Assembly: GCA_019448385.1 (NCBI GenBank)
Contig: JAGTXO010000046.1
Location: forward strand, 62,001 to 126,000
DNA: 64,000 nt
From: Diacronema lutheri
Taxonomy: Eukaryota > Haptophyta > Pavlovophyceae > Pavlovales > Pavlovaceae
Reading direction: 5' to 3'
Position numbers and translations under genes: made by a program
Shown here: in pieces, positions 43,901-54,180 of the stretch
How positions within the stretch are numbered: position 1 is the first letter of the stretch
Layout of the letters: each line of letters begins with the position of its first letter
Notes under the pieces: generated by a model
Database searches by the model: none
Told to the model about the DNA's origin: nothing
The model's input: the letters and a program-made list of their open reading frames with translations, nothing else

Positions 43901-45045
43901 GTAGCACGTGCACGTGCAAGAACTGAAAGGGCGTGGGCGGCGCGCCGCCTCCGCCGCCGCCTCCGGCCGCCCCGGCCGCGCCTCGCGCGTCAAGCTGCTC
44001 GCCAAACTCGCCGCGTTGCGCGGTTGCAATCTGCGCCTCGAGGCTCTCCGCGCCCTTCTTCGGGCCCTCGCGGCTGCCCTTGCCCACGTACTCGCGCAGG
44101 ATGCAAAAGTAGGGCTCGTGTGTCGCGAGCGCGAGCATGATCAGGTCGGCGTCGAGGCCGTGCAGCGCGTGGTAGGTGTTCGGGTCGTAGCCGGGCAGCG
44201 CGCGCTGCTGCCGGATGTACTCCATGATCTTGTGCTCGCCCTCGCCGGGCACCGACGCGTCGGAGAGGATCACGCGCAGGTGGCGCCACCCCTCGTCCGT
44301 CGACTGCTTGTGGCAGATGAAGGCGCGCAGGAAGAGCGCGAGCTTGTGCATGAAGGGCGTGCCCGGCGTGATCACGTTCGAGTCAAAGCCCTCGGCCCGC
44401 GGCGGCAGCTCACGGCCCTCGGCCTCCCACTCGGCGCGCACGTCGTCCTCGACGCGGCGCGCCTCGCGCCGCTCCGCGTCGCTCTTGAACCGCCGGCTCC
44501 GCTGCTGGTTCATCTTGGCGCGCGGCGCGACGCCATCGATAGCCATGAACAGGAGCTTGCGCGGCCGCACGCACGCAAACACGCGCTCGAGGTAGTCGGC
44601 GATGCACAGGTACATGTCGTCCTCCGTCTTGGGCGCCGGCCGGTCCTCCGGATGCGATGCCGGGTGGATGATCCCGTTCATGTCGAGGAAGAGGTTGTCA
44701 AACTCGATGCCGTTCGGGTTGGGCTGAGATGTATCGACCGGCACGCGCTCGCCGTCGACCCATCGCTGGTACTCCTCGAGCACGTCGACGACGATCTTTG
44801 GGTACTTGGTCGACAGCCACTTGAAGAAGGCCGGCACGCCCACTGCGCGCGGGGGAGACGCGGGCGGCACACGGGGGGGAGGGGGGGCGCGCGCGCGCGC
44901 GCGCGGCGTGCGGAGCGGCGTGGGCGCGCGCGCGCATGCACGCGCGCGCACTCGCAGCGCGCCGACCCGCGAGGCGGGCCACGTGCAGCGCACGAGACGC
45001 GGCGCCGTGCGCCTGGGGCAAGCGATGCGCGCGCGTGCGCGCACT
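40946..45045 (-). CDS. XRN2: XRN2/Rat1 nuclear 5'-3' exoribonuclease
   Basis: Four exons: the A of the start codon (45045), 42591-44842, 42173-42446 and 40946-42027; the sum is 1203 codons (1202 residues). The start reads M-GVPAFFKWLSTKYPKIVVD, with MNQQRSRRFKSDAE, LDMNGIIHPASHPED and DGLDADLIMLALATHEP, all matching Rat1/XRN2. The ATG is split A|TG by an intron of 202 bp (donor GTGCGCGC at 45044; a second possible donor at 44949). The intron at 42447-42590 has a GC donor (CAG|GCGAGC) and joins PFIDQ to ELLLCAV. The intron at 42028-42172 joins KLSRG to MGGAISA. The tail is low-complexity (Gly/Pro/Ala/Cys), longer than in yeast. It acts in rRNA processing and transcription termination. Confidence 0.92.
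42447..42590 (-). other. GC-AG intron of XRN2 (donor GCGAGCGCGCC)
   Basis: Placement is forced by the conserved PFID-x-LL alignment to Rat1/XRN2, phase 0, with no in-phase GT donor. The donor word is the same as in TypA intron 1. The acceptor is GAGCAG after a (GC)n run. Confidence 0.8.
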
Positions 45046-45202
45046 CGCGCGTGGCTGTGCCGCCGCTGCGTCGCGAGCGCGCCCGTGAGCTGTCGAGGGC
45101 CGGCGGCCAGCGGTCACGGAGCGCTTTTCTTGCTACGACCAACTACTTTCATTATTCGAGGGAGGGAGTCCGAGGTGGGCGCGTTTGAACGGAGCGGTGC
45201 GA
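45046..45202. promoter_or_regulatory. divergent promoter (XRN2 / coiled-coil protein)
   Basis: 157 bp, locally AT-richer (CCAACTACTTTCATTATTCG) than the window. It holds the XRN2 leader and both promoters. Confidence 0.35.
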
Positions 45203-46214
45203 ATGCAAAGCGCCGAGAGCGACGACGACGCGCTCGTGCGCAGGCTGTCGGCGAGGCTATCGCAGGACCTGACGGGCACGCCGCCGTCCACGCCGATCAC
45301 GCCACTTGGCAGGTCGCCATTCACCGACCCGGGCGCGGACGACGCGGGCGAGGACGACGAGCACGCCGGCGCGAGCGCTGGCGAGCTGCGCGCGCTCGTC
45401 GACGGCCTGCGCGCGCAGCTGGAAATTGTGCGCGAGCGGGCGGAGGGTGAGGCGGCGCAGGCGGCGCGCGTCGTCGACGCCGCGCTGCGCGAGCTCCGCG
45501 CCGCAAAGGAGGACTATGCGCGCATGCGCGAGCGGAGCAGCACGCTCGAGGCGCAGCTGCGCGCGGTTGACGACGCGGCTTCTGCGCAGCGCGTCGAGGC
45601 GGAGCGCAGGCTGGAGCGAGAAAGAGTACGACGTGAACAAGCCGAGGCAGCGCTCCACGCCGCGCGCGAGGTGCGCCACGCGAGCGCCACCGCGGTCTGG
45701 CCTCCGCCTTACGGCGCGGGCGCACCGCGCGCCGCGCGCAAACGCCGCGCGCCGCGCGCCTATGCTCATTGCGCGCCGCGCGCCACGCGCACGGCGGCGT
45801 CCGCAGGCCGCCAAGGCGGAGCAGGCCGCCAAGGCAGAGCGCGGCGGCGTCAGCGGCACGCCCTCCGCCTGCGCGGGCGGCTCGGCGGGTCGTGCAGCTG
45901 ACCGCGTCGCCGCGCTGCGCCGGCTGCTCGGCCTCGCCGTTCTCGAGCACGGCCGGCAGTCAGAGCGGTGGCGCGCGCTCGCGGACGCCGAGCAGCCCGC
46001 GCACACGCACGCACGCGGCCGGCACGCGTCGTGGGAGCAGCTGCAGCGCTCGCCCGTCGTGTTCACCGTGCTCGACGACTCGGCGGCGGACGGCGCGTGC
46101 GATGTAGCCGGCGTCGAGGGCGCTGGCGCGCCGGCGGCGGCCGGTGGCGCGGGGGCGGGCGTGTCGGCAGTTGTTCACCAGCCCCACAGGCCACTCGCAG
46201 ACATGAGGCTGTGA
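45203..46214 (+). CDS. small coiled-coil protein of unknown function
   Basis: Exons 45203-45670 and 45807-46214 give 291 residues. The intron (136 bp, donor GTGCGCCAC, phase 0) joins ALHAARE to AAKAEQAAKAE and keeps the heptad phase. The first exon holds a long coiled coil (VDGLRAQLEIVRERAEGEAA; RVEAERRLERERVRREQAEA), after an N-terminal acidic/Ser segment with SPFTDPGADDAGEDDE. The second exon has a shorter helical part (RVAALRRLLGLAVLEHG) and a VVFTVLDDSAADG block. No known domain was recognised. It lies 264 bp upstream of the myosin gene on the same strand. Confidence 0.75.
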
Positions 46215-46478
46215 GTGATTCTGGACATCAAAGACACTGCGACGCCATCTGGAATTCCCCCCTCCCTCGCTCCTCTCCGCTCCCACGCTCCCCCGCTGGT
46301 CCGCACTTCGCGGCAGTGACAACGGTGCCGACTTGCCGACGTGGTGTGCCGTGTGCCTTGTGTGCTGTGTGCCGGCACTCCGCGGTCCTCGCGCCGTTGG
46401 ACCGTTACACATCAAAGTACTAATAAGCAAACCAGCGCCCGGCCTGTTCCCCGAAGGCTTTGCGGTGCGCGGGGTTGC

Positions 46479-49400
46479 ATGGCGTCGGATCTTTCCGAGC
46501 TGCAGGCGGTGGACGAGGGCTCGATCAGCGAGAACTGCCGCGTGCGCTACGACCGGGACGAGATCTACACGTCGTGCGGCCGCCTGCTCATCGCGCTCAA
46601 CCCGTACAAGCTGCTGCCCATCTACGGCGAGGAGGCGATCGACAAGTACAACGGCGCGCTCGACCGCAGCGCGCTCCCGCCGCACATCTATGCGGTGGCG
46701 GCGGCCGCGTACGGCGGGATGGTGAAGGAGGGGCGCTCGCAGTCCGTCGTGATCTCGGGCGAGTCGGGCGCGGGTAAGACCGAGACGGCCAAGCTCTTCC
46801 TCGAGTTCATGGCGACGGTCGGCAAGGGCGCAGGCACGCTGCACCAAAAGGTGCTGCAGACCAACCCGGTGATGGAGGCGTTCGGCAACGCGCAGACGGC
46901 GCTCAACGACAACTCGTCGCGCTTCGGCAAGTTCCTCCGCCTCGAGTTCACCGCCTCGGGCAAGATGTGCGGCGCGAGCCTCAAGACCTACTTGCTCGAG
47001 AAGACGCGCGTGACCGTGCAGGCGGCGGGCGAGCAGAACTACCACGTCTTCTACCATCTGGCGGCGGGCGCGCCGGCCGAGCTGCGCGCGCAGGTGGGCA
47101 TTGGCAAGGCGACGGGCTACGCGTGCATGCAGGGCGGTACCGGCCCAAGCCACGAGGGCGCGTCGCACGCCAAGCGGTTTGGCGGCGTGAGCAACGCCCT
47201 CGAGCAGCTCGGCCTCTCGCCGGAGCACGCGCGGGGCGTGTGGGCGGTGACAGCGGCGGTGATCCACGCGTGCGAGCTGGCCTTCGCGCCGCGCGAGGCG
47301 AGCGACGGCTCGCCCGGCTGCGCGCTCGTCGACACCTCGCACCTCGCGTCAGCGTGCGCGCAGCTTGGCCTCGACCGCGCGCAGGCGGAGGAGGCGCTCA
47401 CGACGCGCAAGATCAAGGTGGGCGCGGAGGTGATCCCCAAGCCGAACACGCCCGCCGAGGCGGCGCAGGTGCGTGACGCGCTGGGCAAGGCGCTCTTCTC
47501 CTCGCTCTTCGACTGGCTCGTCCGGCAGATCAACGCGTCGCTGCGCGCGACGTCGGACGCGGCCACGGCGCTCGCCAAGCACGCGGGCGGCAAGGCGGAG
47601 GAGGCCGCGCGCTTCATCGGCGCGGTGGACGTCTTCGGCTTCGAGTCGTTCCCGACGAACTCGCTCGAGCAGCTGTGCATCAACTTTGCGAACGAGCGGC
47701 TGCAGCGCCTCTTCGTCGCCGCCGTCTTCGAGAGCGCCGCGGTGATCTACGCGACGGAGGCCATCGAGGTGCGCGCCGCGGCCGCGCGCGGTGCTGAGTG
47801 TGGCGGCGCCGCGCCGCGCCGCGCCCTGGCGCTTCGCGTTGGGCGGCAGCGCGCGCGGCCGCGCGACCGCGCGGCCGCGCGCTCAGCACCGTGCACCGTT
47901 CGGCGGCACGGCCCGGCGTGTCGTCGGCGGCCGGCCGGCCGCTGCGCGCGCCGCGGCTCGGCGCGCGCGCGCGCTCTCAGGTGCCGGACATCCCGTTCAC
48001 GGACAACCAGGCGGTGGTCACGCTCATCGACGGGCCTGCAGGCGAGCCGGGCATCTTGCAGATCTTGTCGGAGGAGTGCGTGCTGGGCAACTCGAGCGAC
48101 GCGTCCTTCTGTGGGCGCGTCGTGCAGCGCTTCGCTGCCGACAGGCCGTCGCCCGCCTTCGCGCGCGCCAAGGGCAACCGCGCCGGCGCGTTCGCGATCA
48201 AGCACTTTGCAGCGGAGGTCACGTATGATGTGGTTGGCTTTGTTGCCAAGAACAAGGACCCGCTGCCCGTCGACCTGGGCATGCTGCTCAAGTTCTCGAA
48301 GAGCGAGCTCGTCGTCGAGCTCTTCAACCCGCCCGCGCCCGTCGACGAAACGGCGGCGGGTGCGGCCGCGGGCAAGGGTGGCGCGGGCGCGAAGGCGCCG
48401 CGCCAATTCAAATCGGCCAAATTCGTGGGCGTGATCGATGGCTTCCGCACGTCGCTCGCCGAGCTCGTGCGCACACTCGAAGGGACGCACACGCACTTTG
48501 TGCGCTGCATCAAGCCAAACCTGCACAAGGCGTCCGGCTCGTACGAGCCGGACGTGGCCATCCGCCAGCTGCGCACGTCGGGCGTCGTGCAGGCCGTGCA
48601 CGCGGCGCGGGCCGGCTTCCCCGATCGCGTGCCCTTTGACACGATCGCGCATTCGTACGCGCTTCTTCAGCCGGGCTACGCGTCGGGCAAGCTCGTGGCG
48701 GGCGGCAAGGCGGGCGCGGAGACGGTGCTGCGCGAGGCGGGGCTCAAGCCCGCGCAGTATCGCCTCGGCAAGACCCTCGCCTTCTTGGCCGTCGGCGCGC
48801 TCGACGCGCTCGACGCCGGGCGGTCGGCGGCGCTCGCGAAGCGCGCCGTCTTCCTGCAGGCGCGCATACGCTCGACCCTCGCGCGCCGCCTTGTCCGCCA
48901 GCTGCGCGACGAGAAGGCGCGCGAGCTCGCCGCGGCCGAGCGCCGGCGCGCGCTCGAGGCGGAGGAGGCGAGCGCGCGCGCGGCGGTGGAGGAGGCGGCG
49001 CGCGTCGCCGCGGAGGAGTCGCGGCGCGTGGCCGAGGCGGCGGAGCAGCAGCAGCGCGAGGCGGAGGACGCGCAGAAGGAGGAGGAGGCCGTGGCGAAGA
49101 AGCAGCAAAAGTTCAACATTGCGCGCCAAAAGTCCTTCGAGCGCGCCGCCGCGCGCAAGCAGCGCGCGCACGAGCGCACGACCAACGGCGCGAGTGGCGA
49201 CGCGTCGGCCGCCGGCGACAACCAGAACGACACCGACGATTCCGAGCCGTCGACGCCCGGCTCGGCGCTCGGCGTGGGCATGTCGGCGCGCGCGCGCGCC
49301 AAGGCCTTCGACGGCGGCAGGCCCAAGGCCGTCGTGACCGACGTGGGGTGGAAGGAGCCAACGTCCGCCGAGGCGCGCGAGATGGACGAGGCGGCGGCGC

Positions 49401-51219
49401 TCGCCGCGGCGGCAGAATACGGCTTCACCAACCCCGTCGCGGACGTGATGGAGTACGCTGAGTACCTCGGGATGGACGTGCAGCGCGACCAATCGTTGCT
49501 GTGGATTGCCGACGAGGCGCTCTCCGCGCCCGAGCCGCACGGCTGGGAACAGCGCGTCGATCCGGGCGGCAACATTTTCTACTTCCACGAGAACACGGGC
49601 ATGATCCTGCCCGAGCATCCGCTCGACCACCACTACCAGAACCTGTACATGCAGATGCGCGACCAGGCGCGCGCCGAGGCCGCGGACGGCGCCACGTCGC
49701 CCGCGCCGCGCGCCGCAAGCGGCGCAGAGCCGGCCAACGGCGTGGGCACGCCGAGCGCCGCGCCACCCATCGCCGAGCTGCCCGCGCTGCCCGTCGACCT
49801 GGGCTCGTTGCCCGCATCCGTTCTGCTCTCCGAGTCGACGAAGACAAAGGCGTCGATCAAGGAGATGTGGGCGGCGGCCACCACGCGCAAGAGCAGCCGG
49901 ACGCATTTCCTCGACGTGCAGACGTATGAGCTCACCGTCAAGGTCGTGCGAGGCGACAAAGGTGAGGCCGACACGCCGTCACGGCGCGCGAGCGAGCGCG
50001 CACGGGCGCTGCGCGCGCACGGCGCGTGCATGCATCGCCCGCCTCGCGGTGCGCCCGCTCCACGCCCCGCAACCCCCCCCCCCCCCCCCCCCCCTACCCC
50101 GCCTCATTCCTTCCCCCTTCCCATTGCAGGCCTCGGCGTCGGCCTGACGGTGGACAACATCATCGTCGAGCTCGCGCCCGACGGCTCCTGCGCGAAGACG
50201 GGCGGCATGCTGCGACCAAACGACAAGATTGTTCGAATCGACGGGTGCGCGCGGTTACACGCCTACGTCACACGCCTACGCGCCGCGCATGCGCGGCGCG
50301 GCGTCGGGCGCGCGCGCACGCGCCGCGCCGCGCCGCGCGCTCCACGCGCCCCGCCCCCCCCCCCCTCCCCCCTCCGCCCGCTCTCCCCCCCTCCGCCCGC
50401 CCCCCTCCGCGCGTCACGCGCGCCCGCGCCGCGCGCAGCGAGCTGCTGGGCAACCGGATGCTCAAGGACGTGGTGCGCCCCAAGGCGGAGCACGACATCA
50501 CCGTACTCTTCCAGCGGGAGGCGTCACAGCCCGCAGAGCCGCGCCAAAAGGCGGCCAAGCTCGCAAAGGGGATGAGCGAGAAGCTGCGCGTCAAGGAGTA
50601 CACGCTCAAGCTCAAGCGCGACAAGGGCGCGCTCGGCTTCACGCTCGACCCCACAAACGTGATCCTCTCCGTCGCGCACCAGTCGCACGCGGCCGAGCTG
50701 CTCAAGCCGGGCGACAAGGTCGTGAGCGTCGACGGGCACGTGCTCGAGGCGACGCGATTCGCGGAGGTTGCCGATGCGACCAAACCCGCCCACCTGCTCA
50801 AGGTGGTGCGCATCAAGCCGAAGCGAGGCAAGGGCGGTCTCACCGCCGCCGTGGTGGGCGGCAGCGCCAGCCGGCCCGAGCTGGCGGGCGCCAAGAGGGG
50901 GCAGGCAAACCGCATCCGCTTCCGCGAGGTCACGCTGCGCAAGATGTCGGCCGATGACAAGATCGGCGTGCTCTTCCACCGACACGAGAAGGACTTCGAC
51001 ATGCGCGCGTTCGGAAAGTTTGACGACGGCTCGCGCCCGATCATCAAAAAGGTGGACCCGGGCACGGTCGGCGAGAGGGCGGGGCTAGTCGCGGGCGATG
51101 TCGTGCTGGCGGTGAATGGCATCTCGGGCCAGACAAACTACCAGGTCGTCGAGATGATCCGCACGTTGCACGGCGAGATCACCTTCCTCGTCGCGCCCGC
51201 GCCAAAGCAGCGGGCGTAA
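46479..51219 (+). CDS. unconventional myosin with IQ, coiled coil, WW and three PDZ domains
   Basis: Four exons: 46479-47768, 47981-49961, 50130-50244 and 50439-51219 (1388 residues). The motor (about 1-690) has GESGAGKTE (94-102), NDNSSRFGKF (switch I), DVFGFESF (switch II, 384) and the actin-binding HFVRCIKPN (about 602). One IQ-like motif (FLQARIRSTLARRLVRQLR) is followed by a short Glu/Ala coiled coil. A WW-like domain (about 946-985, GWEQRVDPGGNIFYFHENTG) precedes three PDZ domains (about 1080-1165, 1182-1265 and 1286-1385; for example KGALGFTLDPTN and RPIIKKVDPGTVGERAGLV). The introns (donors GTGCGCGCC, GTGAGGCC, GTGCGCGC) keep the motor and PDZ1 intact. No known class has this tail; it is probably an actin motor linking membranes or scaffolds. 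Confidence 0.92.
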
Positions 51220-51255
51220 TTTAAAGCGCGCCAAGATGGCTTGCGCCCTGCACTT

Positions 51256-54141
51256 CTAGCATCTCAGCCCCTTGCCGGTGGCCGTGCCGAGGCCCGCACC
51301 AGCGGCATTGCAAAAGTCGAAGCGGAGGCCGAATGTGCGCTCGACGCGCGCGCGCCGCGCGTGCGTGCCGCACGGCGGCAAAGGCGCGCGCGGCGCGCAT
51401 GCGCTCGAGCGTGCGGCCGAGTCGCTCTCGTCGGCCGGCAAAGTCTGTGCTCCACCGCCGCGCTCCAAGTTGCTGCCGTTAGGCGGTGGCGCGTCGTTCA
51501 GCGCGCCGTCGAGCGCGACGCTCTCGCGCGCGCCATCCGGGTCCGGTACGGCGCCGCCCTCGACGGCGCTGAACGGGTGCGCGGCCGAGGCGGCGCTGCT
51601 CGGAGCGGGGCGCGATTGCCAGACGGCGCGACGGGCGGCCAGGCCGCGCCGCCTGTTGCGACGAAGCAGCACTGCCGGGCCGGCGCTGACGCAGAGCAGC
51701 GGCGGCGCGGCCTCATCCGCCTGGCCGCGCGCACCGGCCTGCGCAACGCCGAACTGCGCGCACGGCGCGGCAGGTACGATCTGCGCGCCGTGCGGCACGC
51801 GCTTCTCGCCACCGGCGCCGCCAAGCGCGGCGCTCGGCGACGCGAGTGGCGCGAGCGGCGCGGCGCACTCGATCGCCGGCTCGTCCGCCTGCGCGATCGT
51901 GCGGATCGCCTGCCGGAAGAGCCGGTCGGCGAGCAGCTTGCGCCGCACGGCGTGCGCCAGCTCGCCGTCCGCGCGCCCGTCTGCCTTACCGCGCCTCGCC
52001 GCGCCGGTCGTGCGGCCGTTCGGACCCGCCGGCGCGCGCGCTCCGGCCGCGTTCTCCGAGTCGAGCGACGGCTTGATCGGCCGGTTGCCCAAGAAGCCGC
52101 AGCAGTTTGGCGCGCCGCACCTGCACCGTATCGGCAGGCCAAATCGCTCAAAGTGGTAATCAAAGGTAATCTCCTCGCCCGAACGGATGGGCTTCTGCGC
52201 GAAGAGGCCAATGCGCGTCTCGCCCTGCGCGGCGGAGTGTGCGCGCGGGCGCGCGCGGCTGAGCGCGCGCGCGCGGCGCGGAGCAGCGTGCGGCGCGCTG
52301 CGCGGCGCTGCGCTGCGCTGCGCTGCGCGGCGCGCGCTCACGCGCACGCTCCACTTTTGCGCCTCGCAGTTGGGGTCGCACGAGTGGTTGAGGAAGCGTG
52401 CTGCGTTGCCGCGCCGACTCGCGTCGATCACCACGTTTGGCCCCACCTCCATGATGAAGAAGTGGCCCTCGCACGCGCGCGCGCGCGCCTCGTCGTCCGA
52501 GTCCTCGTCGTCCTCGTCGTCCTCGTCGTCGCTGCCGCTGCCGCTGCCGCTGCCGCTGCCGCTGCCGCTGCCGCTGTCGGTTGAGCTGGCCGTCGGGCTG
52601 GCGGACGGCGCGGATGAGCCGCCGTCCGAGCCGTCCTCCGGCTCGGACGGCGGCTCATCCGCCATCTGTGAACGGCGCGTGGCTCGCGCGCGCGCGCGCG
52701 CGCGCGTGCCGTCGCCGCCGACGGCACGCCGCGCCACGCGCGCGCCGTCCCGTGCACCGCGCACGCCGGCCGCGCCGCCAGCGGCGTCGGCGTCAGCATC
52801 GGCCGTGGGCTCGTCATGCGCGGCCGCGCGGCGCATCCGCCGGAGCCTCCGCCTGCACTCCGCGTCGTCGATCACCTCGCCGACGTACTCGATGACGAAA
52901 TCGCCCGCGCCGATCGGGGCGCGCGCACGCAGCCCCCATCCCTTGCCGTCCGTCGTGAGGAAGGGCTCCACGTCGGCGCCCACTCCGCCCGGGGTGGCGC
53001 CGTTCGCGGCGGCGGCGCGGCGCGTGGAGAACGGCCGGTTGGTGCAGCTCTCGCCCGCCGGGCAGTTGCGCGGGTCGCACTCGATGAAGATGGAGCGGTT
53101 GATGCAGCCGTCCGCGCAGCCGATCACACGGCCGGCAGCGCGCGCGGCGGCGCGCGCGGCGCCGTGCGCGCTCGCGCTCGCGTCAGCGCGCCGCGCCGCG
53201 TGCGCGCGGGAGATTGGCGGCGCTGAGCTCGCGCTCGGCGCCGCGACCACGCCAGCCACGTCACACTCCGCCGCGGCGCCGCCCGAGACCACCAACTGGC
53301 CGCCTGGACGCGCGTCGGCGACGGCGGCGGCAGGCTGCCCGGCGTCGTCCGCGCACGGCGAGCAGATCGCCACGGCCGCGCCGAGTAGGATGCCCGGCGC
53401 GGCTGCGCCCGCCGCGACGTGCTGCGCGGCGCCGCGCGGCGCGAGCACGCCGCGCGGCCCGGGCAGGCAGTGGCACGGCTCGCTGTGCCCCTGCCGGTCG
53501 GCGCGCGGCCGCTCGATCCGGTAGAGGTTGGCGCGCAGCTTGTGGTAGCGGGGCGGCTTCGGACCGCGCGACGACGCCGCCGCGCGCGCGCCCCGGCGTG
53601 CCGCGTCCACCTCCGCCGCCCAGTGCGCCGGGATCCTGAAGTCGCACGCCCACGCGGTCGGGAACAGCGCGGGCGGCGCGAGGCGGAGCGGGCGCGCGCG
53701 CGCGAGCGCGCGCGCGAGCGAGCTCTCGAGCCTGCGCGCGCGCTGCGCGAGGGGCAACAGCAGCTCCACGTCGACAAGCGCTTCGAGGCTGAAGGCGCGC
53801 GGGCCGCCCACATCGACGTCGACCTCGGCGTCGACCTCGGCGTCGACGTGCGCGCGCGCATCGCGCGTCGGGCGGTCGAGCGCGAGGGGAGGCGAAGCGT
53901 CCGGCGCGCCGGCGCATGTGTCGAAGGCGGCCGCGACCGCGCCGCCGTCCGCATCGACCGCCGCGAGCACGCGCGAGAGCGCGGGCGCGTCGTTCTCGCG
54001 GCCCGCGCGCGGTGCGCGCGCCGCCGGTGGCGCCGTCCGGCGCGCGTCGAAAAGTCCGGGCCGGAGCAGGCCGAGCGTGCGCAGCGCGCCGGCGCACTCC
54101 TCCGCGCGCCGGCGCATGCGCGCGAGCTGCCGGCGGCTGCG

Positions 54142-54180
<39 letters not shown>

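Noticed and set aside
50225-50250. GTTCGAATCG as a tRNA T-loop
   Set aside because: No acceptor stem, D-loop or anticodon arm surrounds it, and it is inside a conserved PDZ codon run of the myosin.
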